Assembly (NCBI GenBank): GCA_003133425.1
Contig: PKXI01000012.1
Span: 1-10,349, forward strand
Reading direction: 5' to 3'
Length of the DNA: 10,349 bases
DNA from: Acidobacteriaceae bacterium
GTDB lineage: Bacteria > Acidobacteriota > Terriglobia > Terriglobales > Acidobacteriaceae
Part shown: positions 1 to 5,099 of the stretch, one piece after another
Layout: every line of letters starts with the position of its first letter
Numbering within the stretch: position 1 is the stretch's first letter
Made by a program: the position numbers and the translations under genes
The notes under the pieces: generated by a model
Database searches by the model: none
The model's input: only the letters and a program-made list of their open reading frames with translations
Told to the model about the DNA's origin: nothing

Positions 1-72
1 TCGAACTCAGCACTGTCCAGAAGTTAATAACAGGCTCTAGAATCAATCCAAAAGCGTACAGGGCACACCACC

Positions 73-576
73 ATGAACCCAGTCGGCTCCATCTGGCGTA
101 AATGGGACTTGCACATTCATACGCCGGCCTCTTACCACTGGCGCGGTAAGCGCCTTCAGGATCAAACCGCGGTTGAACGGGAAGACACGTGCAAAGCGAT
201 CGTCGAGAAGATGAATGTCCTCGACGTGGACGCCTTTTGCATCATGGATTACTGGACCTTCGACGGTTATCTCGCTATCCGAGAATACGTCTTGCTCGAT
301 CCGGGCATACTGAAAAAGCAACTTTTCCCCGGAATCGAGTTGCGCCTCGAGGCCCCTACGGATTTCCGACTTAACACTCACTTCCTGTTTGATGACGCCG
401 TACCGCCGGAAAGACTGCAGCAGTTCCTATCGAACCTCCGCATGGGTGCATCATCCGGGCGGCCACCGTCACGACAGAATTTTATTGATCTTGGAAGAAG
501 CTACGACGCCGGGAAACTACGGCAGCATGGCTATGCTGCGTATTCCGGTCGATGTGGGCCGCTGATTCCGGTGTGA
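73..576 (+). pseudogene. 5' fragment of a TrlF-like PHP-domain protein gene
   Basis: The ORF opens with a PHP metal-dependent phosphoesterase signature: KWDLHIHTPAS (residues 10-20, the His-x-His motif), then MDYWT near residue 58, FPGIELR near 86-92, and a Thr-His-Phe-Leu-Phe-Asp segment near 102-107. This order matches the N-terminal PHP domain of TrlF-type proteins, in which a PHP domain is joined to a large SMC/ABC-like ATPase of many hundreds of residues. Here the family-like sequence stops near residue 155. The last dozen or so codons run into the IS-end sequence at 537-644 and reach a stop at 576, so the whole ATPase part is missing. The ATG at 73 follows a weak purine stretch (CAGGG). 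PHP-ATPase proteins are often found in defence islands, but a lone PHP fragment is unlikely to act. Domain assignment is by motif reading; the truncation is clear from the junction. Confidence 0.72.
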
Positions 577-644
577 TGTGGGTTGCGATGTGGGTCGCAT
601 TTTTTGTTTCACCGTAATCGTGGCCCACATCATCGGAATACACA
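537..644. mobile_element. IS21-like terminal-end remnant, no transposase genes
   Basis: Two outward-facing ends are visible. On the left, TGCGTATTCCGG (537-548) leads into GATGTGGGCC (551-560). On the right, the reverse strand reads TGTGTATTCCG from 644, then ATGATGTGGGCC to 622. Inside the left end, ATTCCGGTGTGATGTGGG (565-582) and GCGATGTGGGTCGC (585-598) are further copies of the same unit. Several copies of a terminal repeat at each end are a known feature of IS21-family elements. Only about 108 bp remain, with no istA/istB, so this is a deletion derivative or MITE-like relic. No target duplication is seen at the flanks, and both flanking genes are broken exactly at the element, which suggests an IS-associated deletion. 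The family assignment is from pattern only. Confidence 0.55.
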
Positions 645-677
645 ATAGGCATCGTTCAGGTTAGTCATCCTGTTCAT
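630..677 (-). pseudogene. Beheaded gene after the replication initiator (11 native codons)
   Basis: The ATG (677-675) overlaps the TGA of the initiator gene as ATGA, the same coupling used elsewhere in this operon. The frame reads MNRMTNLNDAY and then enters the IS21-like end at 644, giving CVFR and a TGA stop at 632-630. In lambdoid and many other phages the gene after an O-type initiator encodes a helicase loader (P or DnaC-like) or a helicase. By position this may be the start of such a gene, but eleven residues cannot show that. The coupling is visible; the identity is inference. Confidence 0.45.
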
Positions 678-2143
678 GCCATCTTCTCCTGTGGCGTGTG
701 GGCATCAAGCCATGTATTCCATCGCGTGATGAGTTGGGCGAGTTCCTTCCGTTCCCGTGCGGCCTTGACCTCAGGGTCTATCCACATCGTTGGCTTATCA
801 TCTAACTCATCCTCATCAGATTGTTGCTCAGGTGGACATACGACCTCGTAGTATGCGTCCCTGACTTCTGCGAAAGTGCCTTGGGTAATGAGTTCCACAA
901 CCTCCCGGCCTAAGGGCATCACGTCGGCCAAGATTGCGCGGGGTGTGATGTACTTGGTCGCGTAGCGAACTTGACTCAACGCAATTACGCCGGTGAGCAT
1001 CGAGCCCGGCATGGAACCCTTTCCCTCGGCAAGCTTCACCAACGCATCAGTATCGGCAAGCCACGCGGTTTCCCAATCCGTGGGCGGCTTCACATTGCCG
1101 TGTAAGCATGTCTGGAACGTGTAGATTTCCTTGGCAAGCATCTTCATCCAAACCGGTCGGTAGTCAATGGGCTCGGCTGGTTTGGGGGGTGGCGCGGAAC
1201 TGGGGGGCGTCGGCATAGCCGACCGCACGGGTGCTTTAGCTGGTGCCGTCACCGTGGCCGTCACAGGCTTGTGCGACTCATACCCTGACTGTGGTGACAT
1301 CGGCGTAGCCGACTCCACTACAGGGGGCAGGGCGGGTACCTCTGGCTTTGACTCAACGGGAAGAACCATGGGTTTAGGCTCAGGCTTAACTTCAACCGGG
1401 ACGGAAACCTTCAGGTTCTTACGGTCGTGGTCAACTGTCCACTTGGAACGGGTCTCCTGATTCCATGAGTTAAACTCAACCGGCTTGGGAGCATCGTACT
1501 TAGCTAACCATTTAGCGGCAGACGATACACGCTCGGGTTGTTGTTGTTGTTGTTGTTGTTTTTGTTTTTGCCGTTGGTTTGGTTTTTGCTTTTCGGCTGA
1601 GCGAAGTGAAGTAGTCTCTGTAGGAAAGGAGGATACATCATCACACTCAGGCTTAACCTTAAGCTTAAGCTTAGTTCCTACTTCAATACCAACCTCAACG
1701 CAACTACAAGGACAACTACAACAACAAGAACAAGCATTGAGTGGAGAAATTGGGGTGGAGTTATTCCACCCCCCCTCACCCAGTGGAGAAATTCCACCCC
1801 TCTTAGTTGGGTCATCTACCCGTACAGTTGGGCAAAGGTGTGCTCCCTGTGAAGGTTTGGAGTAATGTTCCGCTGCGTTCCCACCCGTCTTGACAAGCCA
1901 TCCGGTTTCAAGCAGATACTTACGCCACTTGATAACCGTCTTCTTGTCCATCCTTGCCTCCCGTGTGAGGGTATCCAGGTTTGGATACGCTTCTTGGTTG
2001 GTCTCCATGCGGTATATTACATGCCACAGCTTGAACGCACCTGCTGGTAGGTCGTAGACATCCTTCCGGCTACAATCGAGTAACTTGTACCGACCGCTGC
2101 CAGATAGTATCTCGGCGATTTGGTTGAGTTCCTTGCTGGTCAT
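674..2143 (-). CDS. Phage-type replication initiator-like protein (winged HTH, O-like)
   Basis: This 489-aa protein has three parts. Residues about 28-90 form a winged helix-turn-helix (LPAGAFKLWHVIYR, then YPNLDTLTREARMDKKTVIK and WRKYLLETGWLVKTGG), the layout of HTH_36-type N-terminal domains of phage and plasmid replication proteins. Residues 100-205 are low complexity, with a cluster of seven Cys at 138-148 and a Gln tract near 195-202. A Pro-rich linker follows to about residue 325. A predicted helical C-terminal region (about 325-430) could bind a partner. The ATG overlaps the previous gene's stop by 4 nt (ATGA), with a weak GAGAG Shine-Dalgarno. The DNA for residues 115-134 holds 18-bp repeats that look like origin iterons, as in lambda O. 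Role inferred: binds the origin and recruits replication proteins. A simple transcriptional regulator is the alternative. Confidence 0.62.
   Translation of the reverse strand: MTSKELNQIAEILSGSGRYKLLDCSRKDVYDLPAGAFKLWHVIYRMETNQEAYPNLDTLTREARMDKKTVIKWRKYLLETGWLVKTGGNAAEHYSKPSQGAHLCPTVRVDDPTKRGGISPLGEGGWNNSTPISPLNACSCCCSCPCSCVEVGIEVGTKLKLKVKPECDDVSSFPTETTSLRSAEKQKPNQRQKQKQQQQQQQPERVSSAAKWLAKYDAPKPVEFNSWNQETRSKWTVDHDRKNLKVSVPVEVKPEPKPMVLPVESKPEVPALPPVVESATPMSPQSGYESHKPVTATVTAPAKAPVRSAMPTPPSSAPPPKPAEPIDYRPVWMKMLAKEIYTFQTCLHGNVKPPTDWETAWLADTDALVKLAEGKGSMPGSMLTGVIALSQVRYATKYITPRAILADVMPLGREVVELITQGTFAEVRDAYYEVVCPPEQQSDEDELDDKPTMWIDPEVKAARERKELAQLITRWNTWLDAHTPQEKMA
1537..1735. repeat. Triplet-rich tracts of opposite polarity beside the iterons
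   Basis: Eight perfect GTT units stand at 1537-1560, followed by TTTGTTTTTG. At 1684-1735 the same strand is instead rich in CAA/ACA (for example ACTACAACAACAAG). The two tracts are therefore loosely complementary to each other, about 130 bp apart. Between them, GCTTAA occurs at 1651-1656 and 1663-1668, and GCTTA again at 1669. On the coding strand they encode the Gln tract and the Cys cluster of the initiator. The segment is lower in GC than the flanking iterons, as expected for an unwinding region, but this was not calculated. Confidence 0.5.
1741..1800. repeat. Candidate origin iterons inside the initiator gene
   Basis: GTGGAGTTATTCCACCCC (1755-1772) and GTGGAGAAATTCCACCCC (1783-1800) are 18-bp direct repeats differing at two positions. 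GTGGAGAAATT at 1741-1751 is a partial third copy. Their starts are 14 and 28 bp apart, a 14-bp register. Each full copy is also a dyad: GGGGTGGA and TCCACCCC around GTTAT at 1752-1772, and GTGGA and TCCAC around GAAAT at 1783-1797. They lie between the codons of the DNA-binding domain and the low-complexity region, where lambda O carries its origin iterons. Function as an origin is inferred; the repeats are directly visible. Confidence 0.6.
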
Positions 2144-2493
2144 TTCGCTCTCTTGGCCTTGACTTCTGAGATGACCTTCCGGTTGACCATGTTCTTGCTG
2201 ACAATCTTAATTAAGTTAATCTTGCCGGGAGGTTGAGGGAGGGCATCCTCCGCGCCTTCTTCAATCTTCTGCATCTCGGTGCTGAGCCAATCCGCCCCGG
2301 ACTCAAAAGAGGACACGATGTGGTCGAACTCATACTTGCGAATCCAAGTGAGAAATTGGCCGGGGTCAATCTTATGTATGGGGCTTGGAAACAAGGTGTA
2401 CCACAGGTCACTAAGCACATCAACCTGCTGCTTCTGAAGTTCCAGCTTCTCCCGCAACTGTTGAATCTTCTCCTGCATCGACTTATCGGGCAT
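2140..2493 (-). CDS. Unrecognised 117-aa coiled-coil protein of the replication operon
   Basis: The frame is open further upstream, to 2652, but that part overlaps the preceding gene and reads as Arg-rich out-of-frame sequence. The ATG at 2493 is preferred because GCGGAGG sits 6 nt before it and it overlaps the previous stop by 11 nt. The product starts MPDKSMQEKIQQLREKLELQ, a heptad-like amphipathic helix (residues 5-28), followed by an aromatic stretch (DLWYTLF) and a basic C-terminus (NRKVISEVKAKRAK). It lies between a small HTH gene and the initiator, overlapping both, so the three are probably one translational unit. It may serve the initiator or bind nucleic acid, but no family was recognised. 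Confidence 0.75.
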   Translation of the reverse strand: MPDKSMQEKIQQLREKLELQKQQVDVLSDLWYTLFPSPIHKIDPGQFLTWIRKYEFDHIVSSFESGADWLSTEMQKIEEGAEDALPQPPGKINLIKIVSKNMVNRKVISEVKAKRAK

Positions 2494-2827
2494 CGTTGGC
2501 CTCCGCTGCTTCTGCCGCCTTCTCGTGCTTGTAGTCCTCTTCTTCCTCATGAACCGGAAGGGCACGTCCATTAAGGTTGGGTGCCCACTCGCCGTGGCGG
2601 TAGATGCCAGCGGCATCTGTTTGCGTAGCGGCAGGTTCCGCCAACTTGGCAAGGTCAGCTTCGGTCAGCGGGCCGCGCTTGCGGCGGACGCCGAACTTCA
2701 GGCACGCACGAGAAACTGTCTGCTGGCTGCATCCAAGTCTTTCGGCAAGCTCTTTATAGGAGAGATGTAGATTGCTTTCCGCATATTCGGCCAGCTTACG
2801 CTGTGCCTCAGTAGATTTATGTCTCAT
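2483..2827 (-). CDS. Small helix-turn-helix regulator, first gene of leftward operon
   Basis: This 114-aa protein carries a clear HTH at residues 22-52: LSYKELAERLGCSQQTVSRA, then a G-V-R-R-K-R-G-P wing-like basic tail. The rest is acidic and Ala/Glu-rich (HEEEEDYKHEKAAEAAEAND), likely a flexible tail. The ATG at 2827 has GGAAGG 7 nt upstream, one of the best Shine-Dalgarno sites in the window. It opens the leftward replication operon and faces another HTH gene (3197-3430) across a 369-bp control region. The two HTH segments align without gaps and share Y-x-x-[LI]-A-E and T-V-x-R, then G-[VI]-x-R-x-x-G-P. Inferred role: DNA-binding regulator of the early control region. A terminase-small-subunit-like or resolvase-type HTH is also possible. 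Confidence 0.75.
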   Translation of the reverse strand: MRHKSTEAQRKLAEYAESNLHLSYKELAERLGCSQQTVSRACLKFGVRRKRGPLTEADLAKLAEPAATQTDAAGIYRHGEWAPNLNGRALPVHEEEEDYKHEKAAEAAEANDAR

Positions 2828-3030
2828 ATTGTTTCCTTCCGTATGGGGGCGTCATTCACCCCTCAATACGCATCTCCATATTCACTTTTCTCAAAACCTT
2901 TCCGAAATGTAAATTGAACTTGACATGGCTGCGGGGCAAACTGAACTGCCGCCTGAGTTAACAACCGGAGTTAAAAGGATGCGGCGTTACGGGGTTACGC
3001 CCTTTCGGCACAAATGCTTTTTTTACGGCT

Positions 3031-3049
3031 GAGGCCGTTTAAACGCCTC
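3031..3049. promoter_or_regulatory. Near-perfect palindrome, candidate operator
   Basis: GAGG, C, CGTTTAAACG, CCTC: a perfect 10-bp palindrome (3036-3045) is extended by four complementary bases on each side with a single unpaired C. It lies about 150 bp before the rightward operon. A dimeric HTH protein is a natural ligand, but this is inference. Confidence 0.4.
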
Positions 3050-3156
3050 CAATGACAGTGCCTCTTTGGCGGTTTCCGTCCAACTTGGTCGCCACCAATA
3101 TCACACTCGAAATTCCCGCAGGTAATCAACTTTTAAACTTTCGGATTCATTGATTA

Positions 3157-3183
3157 GAGCTATGAGCAACTAGCAGGTAGCTC
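3157..3183 (+). promoter_or_regulatory. Inverted repeat directly before the 3197 gene's ribosome site
   Basis: GAGCTA (3157-3162) and TAGCTC (3178-3183) are perfect 6-bp arms around a 15-nt loop, ending one base before the AGGAG ribosome site at 3184-3188. It could be an operator overlapping the transcript start or an RNA hairpin that affects ribosome access. Confidence 0.3.
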
Positions 3184-3196
3184 AGGAGAACAATCA

Positions 3197-3430
3197 ATGA
3201 AGAATGGGAAATCAAAATTGATTCAGGCCGCACGTCGTGTTCGCGACGAAATATATAACGCGGTCAAGGCACAACTCTCAGATGACACACGGACCTATCA
3301 GACAATTGCCGAGGCGAACTGTATTTCAGTCGCTACGGTGCAAAGAATCGCAGGAAGCCTCGGAATTTCAAGGCCGGTCGGGCCGCGCCCAAAGTCGTCT
3401 TCCTCGGAGGTCAGCAATGGATACAACTGA
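3197..3430 (+). CDS. Small helix-turn-helix protein, first gene of rightward operon
   Basis: This 77-aa protein has a basic N-terminus (MKNGKSKLIQAARRVRDEI) and an HTH at about residues 33-62 (YQTIAEANCISVATVQRIAG). A G-I-S-R-P-V-G-P-R-P motif follows and the C-terminus is short and Ser-rich. AGGAG lies 8 nt before the ATG. In an ungapped alignment with the HTH protein on the other side of the control region, roughly a third of about 32 positions are identical, including A-E, T-V, the following R and the G-P end. The next gene starts inside its last codons (14-nt overlap), so the two are coupled. Inferred role: a DNA-binding regulator paired with the opposite HTH protein; Cro/CI-like antagonism is a hypothesis only. 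Confidence 0.72.
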   Translation: MKNGKSKLIQAARRVRDEIYNAVKAQLSDDTRTYQTIAEANCISVATVQRIAGSLGISRPVGPRPKSSSSEVSNGYN

Positions 3431-3671
3431 GAAGAAGATTCCGAACTATGTTTTTGAGAACCGCCTCTTTGCGAGGCGGCTGCAACGCAACCTCAACGAC
3501 GAACTCGAACGCCTCTACCACTTGCTGACTGAGCAGGTGAGACTGCTCAAAGAGCGCGAGGCTCTGATGTCCAAGGTTCACGCCGCAGTGGAACAACGCT
3601 GGACGGATGAAGAGCCAGCATTGGTCGCCGTTCGAACTGAACGCACAGAGGAGGAGACGAACCATGAATGA
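3417..3671 (+). CDS. Unrecognised 84-aa coiled-coil protein
   Basis: The ATG at 3417 is chosen over upstream starts in the same frame because GGAGG (3406-3410) is placed 6 nt before it and because the upstream extension overlaps the HTH gene with Arg/Gln-rich nonsense-like sequence. The product begins MDTTEKKIPNYVFENRLFA and continues with a long charged helix (LQRNLNDELERLYHLLTEQV and on through LKEREALMSKVH) that looks like a coiled coil over residues 22-58. The tail is acidic. It is second in the rightward operon and its stop overlaps the next start by 8 nt. No family was recognised. Confidence 0.7.
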   Translation: MDTTEKKIPNYVFENRLFARRLQRNLNDELERLYHLLTEQVRLLKEREALMSKVHAAVEQRWTDEEPALVAVRTERTEEETNHE

Positions 3672-4047
3672 GCAGGAGAAGTTCATTGAATTGCGTCTTC
3701 CCTGTGCGGGACTGCGTTACGTCGCTTATTTAGGGCGGCGTAGTGGCGAGTACGGCTTCGAGCGTTCTTTCAATCCTTTCCGCGTCGGACGTGTGCGTCT
3801 GGCCGATGGCAGCAAGGAAGAAATCCACTATCTCCCGACTGAATGCATGGTGCATGAAATCCAGCGGGTAGAGGACGGAAGGCTGAAGCAGAGGTACATC
3901 GCCACGTTGAAGAGCGACTCCAACCTGCATCCTATCTCTCGTCGGGGAGCCGAAGTCTTCGCCAGCAGGATACAAACATTGCGTCAGGTGATAGAGGAGT
4001 ACCCCGAGCGGCCAAATTTGGCGGACTTTCGAGATGAGGAGGACTGA
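3664..4047 (+). CDS. Unrecognised 127-aa operon protein
   Basis: The ATG at 3664 follows GAGGAGGAG by 7 nt, and its first bases overlap the previous stop. The protein starts MNEQEKFIELRLPCAGLRYV and appears to be a mixed alpha/beta globular domain: strand-like segments (RVRLADGSKEEIHYLPTECM, RYIATLKS) and a C-terminal helix (ASRIQTLRQVIEEYPERP), ending in an acidic DFRDEED tail. The ADGSKEE and KSDSNLHPIS segments look like turns between strands. It shares the strong Shine-Dalgarno style of the two genes before it, so it belongs to the same operon. No function can be assigned. Confidence 0.7.
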   Translation: MNEQEKFIELRLPCAGLRYVAYLGRRSGEYGFERSFNPFRVGRVRLADGSKEEIHYLPTECMVHEIQRVEDGRLKQRYIATLKSDSNLHPISRRGAEVFASRIQTLRQVIEEYPERPNLADFRDEED

Positions 4048-4247
4048 TGCACGGAGGGGTCGAAAAAGGGGTAAAGAACGGGAAAATGAGCCCTTCTCGC
4101 CCTCCCCTCCGCAGAGCCCCGTACAGCGTTCGGGCGACCGGGCGTGGGCGGATGGGCTGTCAGTGGCTGGTTCAAAGCGTTGCAGGGTTTATTGACCACC
4201 TTGGGTGGGCGTTTCGGAACATCTCCACACCCGTACCCAGCGCCTGA
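4047..4247 (+). CDS. Possible 66-aa ORF coupled to the preceding gene
   Basis: The start overlaps the upstream stop as TGATG, typical of translational coupling, and GAGGAGG lies just before it (around 4035-4041). The product (starting MHGGVEKGVKNGKM) is basic and rich in Arg, Gly and Pro in its first half, then WLVQSVAGFIDHLGWAF, which could be a short amphipathic or membrane-associating helix. Composition is not clearly protein-like and the GC-rich DNA may be mostly non-coding. It may also be the start of a gene lost by recombination. Confidence 0.3.
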   Translation: MHGGVEKGVKNGKMSPSRPPLRRAPYSVRATGRGRMGCQWLVQSVAGFIDHLGWAFRNISTPVPSA

Positions 4248-4453
4248 GGTCGGGCTAGGCATCCCGGCTATGGTCTGCCCACGAGTTCAATACCGCGACG
4301 GCAGAGGATATCAAAGCCGTCCTGATGGTTGTTTTTCTTATCCCTCTCATCCCATGGCGCTATGCCTTCGCGCAATATGTCCCGAAGCATGGTGATCGGT
4401 GGAAATGAGCCATGGCGAACTGATACCCAAACCAAAAATAAGTCGTTCAGGAT
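4248..4453. other. No convincing gene
   Basis: Between the possible 66-aa ORF and the leftward 97-aa gene no frame reads as a credible protein. No tRNA and no strong terminator were found. A small CCACC-TTG-GGTGG hairpin at 4196-4208 lies just upstream, without a T-tract. The region marks the change from the phage-like operon to unrelated cargo and may hold a recombination junction. Confidence 0.4.
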
Positions 4454-4747
4454 TTATTGGATCGTTTCTTCTTCGCCCAGACTGCTCCGATTTTTCCCGA
4501 TCACGCGCACTTCCTTCCCGCGTAGACCAGCGTACTTGATTGCCATGCCAAGAAGTGTGTACTCGTCTTCTTGATAGTCGGGAGCAAAAGCGTCTTGATG
4601 AAGCATCACCAACTCCGAGGCATCGGCGCACATCCTCGCAAAGTCGGGAAGCTTCTTTCTGATAGTCGCGATCAGATTCGACTCCCGCTGCATACGCTCT
4701 TCGTTCGTCATAGATGTCATGAGAATAACCGATTCTGGGTGTGGCAT
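4454..4747 (-). CDS. Unrecognised 97-aa protein
   Basis: The product has a helical, charged first half (MTNEERMQRESNLIATIRKK, with LPDFARMCADASELVMLHQD following) and a more hydrophobic second half (DEYTLLGMAIKYAGLRGKEV, RVIGKNR). It reads as a real soluble protein, with no signal peptide or Cys motifs. The start is uncertain: ATG at 4747, 4720 or 4711 are all possible and none has a good Shine-Dalgarno; 4747 has only GTGGA nearby. It is divergent from the monooxygenase-like fragment at 4803, 55 bp away. No family is claimed. Confidence 0.6.
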   Translation of the reverse strand: MPHPESVILMTSMTNEERMQRESNLIATIRKKLPDFARMCADASELVMLHQDAFAPDYQEDEYTLLGMAIKYAGLRGKEVRVIGKNRSSLGEEETIQ

Positions 4748-4802
4748 GTTCCACAGGTCGAGGGTAACTAATTTGGTGGTGACTCAAGCGAGGGCACATT
4801 TA

Positions 4803-5099
4803 ATGATGGCTCGAATGTGGCATCGCAGGACAAAGGCAAGTGATGCGGAGGCCTATCTCGAATACCTCTTCCAGTCCGGCATTCCTGCCTACCGAGCCAC
4901 GAAGGGCAACCGGGGTGCGTGGGTTCTTTGCACGGTGGAGGCCTCGGCAATTGATCGATCAAAATTACCGTCGCTCAACCCTTCGCCTTGCTGGCGGGGG
5001 CATTGGCACAACATCACAGGCGCGGCGGCTCGACCCACCGGCCATTGTTCATCAGCAACTCATAGACGGTGTTGTCATAGTTCCGGTGCCAGACGGTGA
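4803..5099 (+). pseudogene. Fragment of an antibiotic-biosynthesis-monooxygenase-like gene
   Basis: The frame opens with MMARMWHRRTKASDAEAYLE, then YLFQSGIPAYRATKGNRGAW. This resembles the first strand and helices of small ABM-fold (dimeric alpha/beta barrel) proteins, whose usual opening is M-[IV]-A-R-x-W-x-G-x-T. Such proteins are about 95-110 aa and continue with strands carrying a phenylalanine- and tryptophan-rich core and a C-terminal strand. Here the resemblance ends near residue 43 (about 4935), and the remaining codons to 5099 are Cys/His/Arg-rich and run into DNA antisense to the DUF4238-like gene. GCGAGGG lies upstream of the ATG. The gene appears to be a 5' remnant cut by recombination. 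Family assignment rests on a short stretch. Confidence 0.45.

Larger units (their letters stand above)
2828..3196. promoter_or_regulatory. Divergent control region between two operons
   Basis: This 369-bp stretch holds no convincing gene and must contain the start signals of both flanking operons. Visible structure includes GAGTTAA direct repeats at 2955-2961 and 2968-2974 (13-bp register); GGCGT and ACGCC arms at 2983-2987 and 2997-3001; ACGGC and GCCGT arms at 3025-3029 and 3034-3038; and a CGTTTAAACG palindrome at 3036-3045. A perfect TTGACA at 2920-2925 has no partner -10 box. These are plausible operator sites for the two HTH proteins. No promoter was assigned with confidence. Confidence 0.5.

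Noticed and set aside
1741..1800. CRISPR-like array
   Set aside because: Only two and a half 18-bp copies with 10-bp or shorter gaps and no spacer-length units; the iteron reading fits better.
1167..1865. Rightward frames with Gly/Ser- and Cys-rich products
   Set aside because: Antisense to the Pro-rich and Gln-rich codons of the initiator; low complexity explains their openness.
2920..2925. Perfect TTGACA -35 box in the rightward direction
   Set aside because: No -10-like hexamer stands 16-18 bp downstream (2943-2948 reads GAACTG), so a promoter is not supported.
3018..3038. T-tract plus ACGGC/GCCGT hairpin as an intrinsic terminator
   Set aside because: The T run precedes the hairpin on the plus strand and becomes A's after it on the minus strand, so neither orientation gives hairpin followed by U's.
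4196..4208. CCACC-TTG-GGTGG hairpin as a terminator for the rightward operon
   Set aside because: Short 5-bp stem with a 3-nt loop and no T-tract following.
4347..4799. Leftward 150-aa Arg/Ser-rich frame
   Set aside because: It overlaps the better 97-aa gene in another frame and has shadow-like composition.
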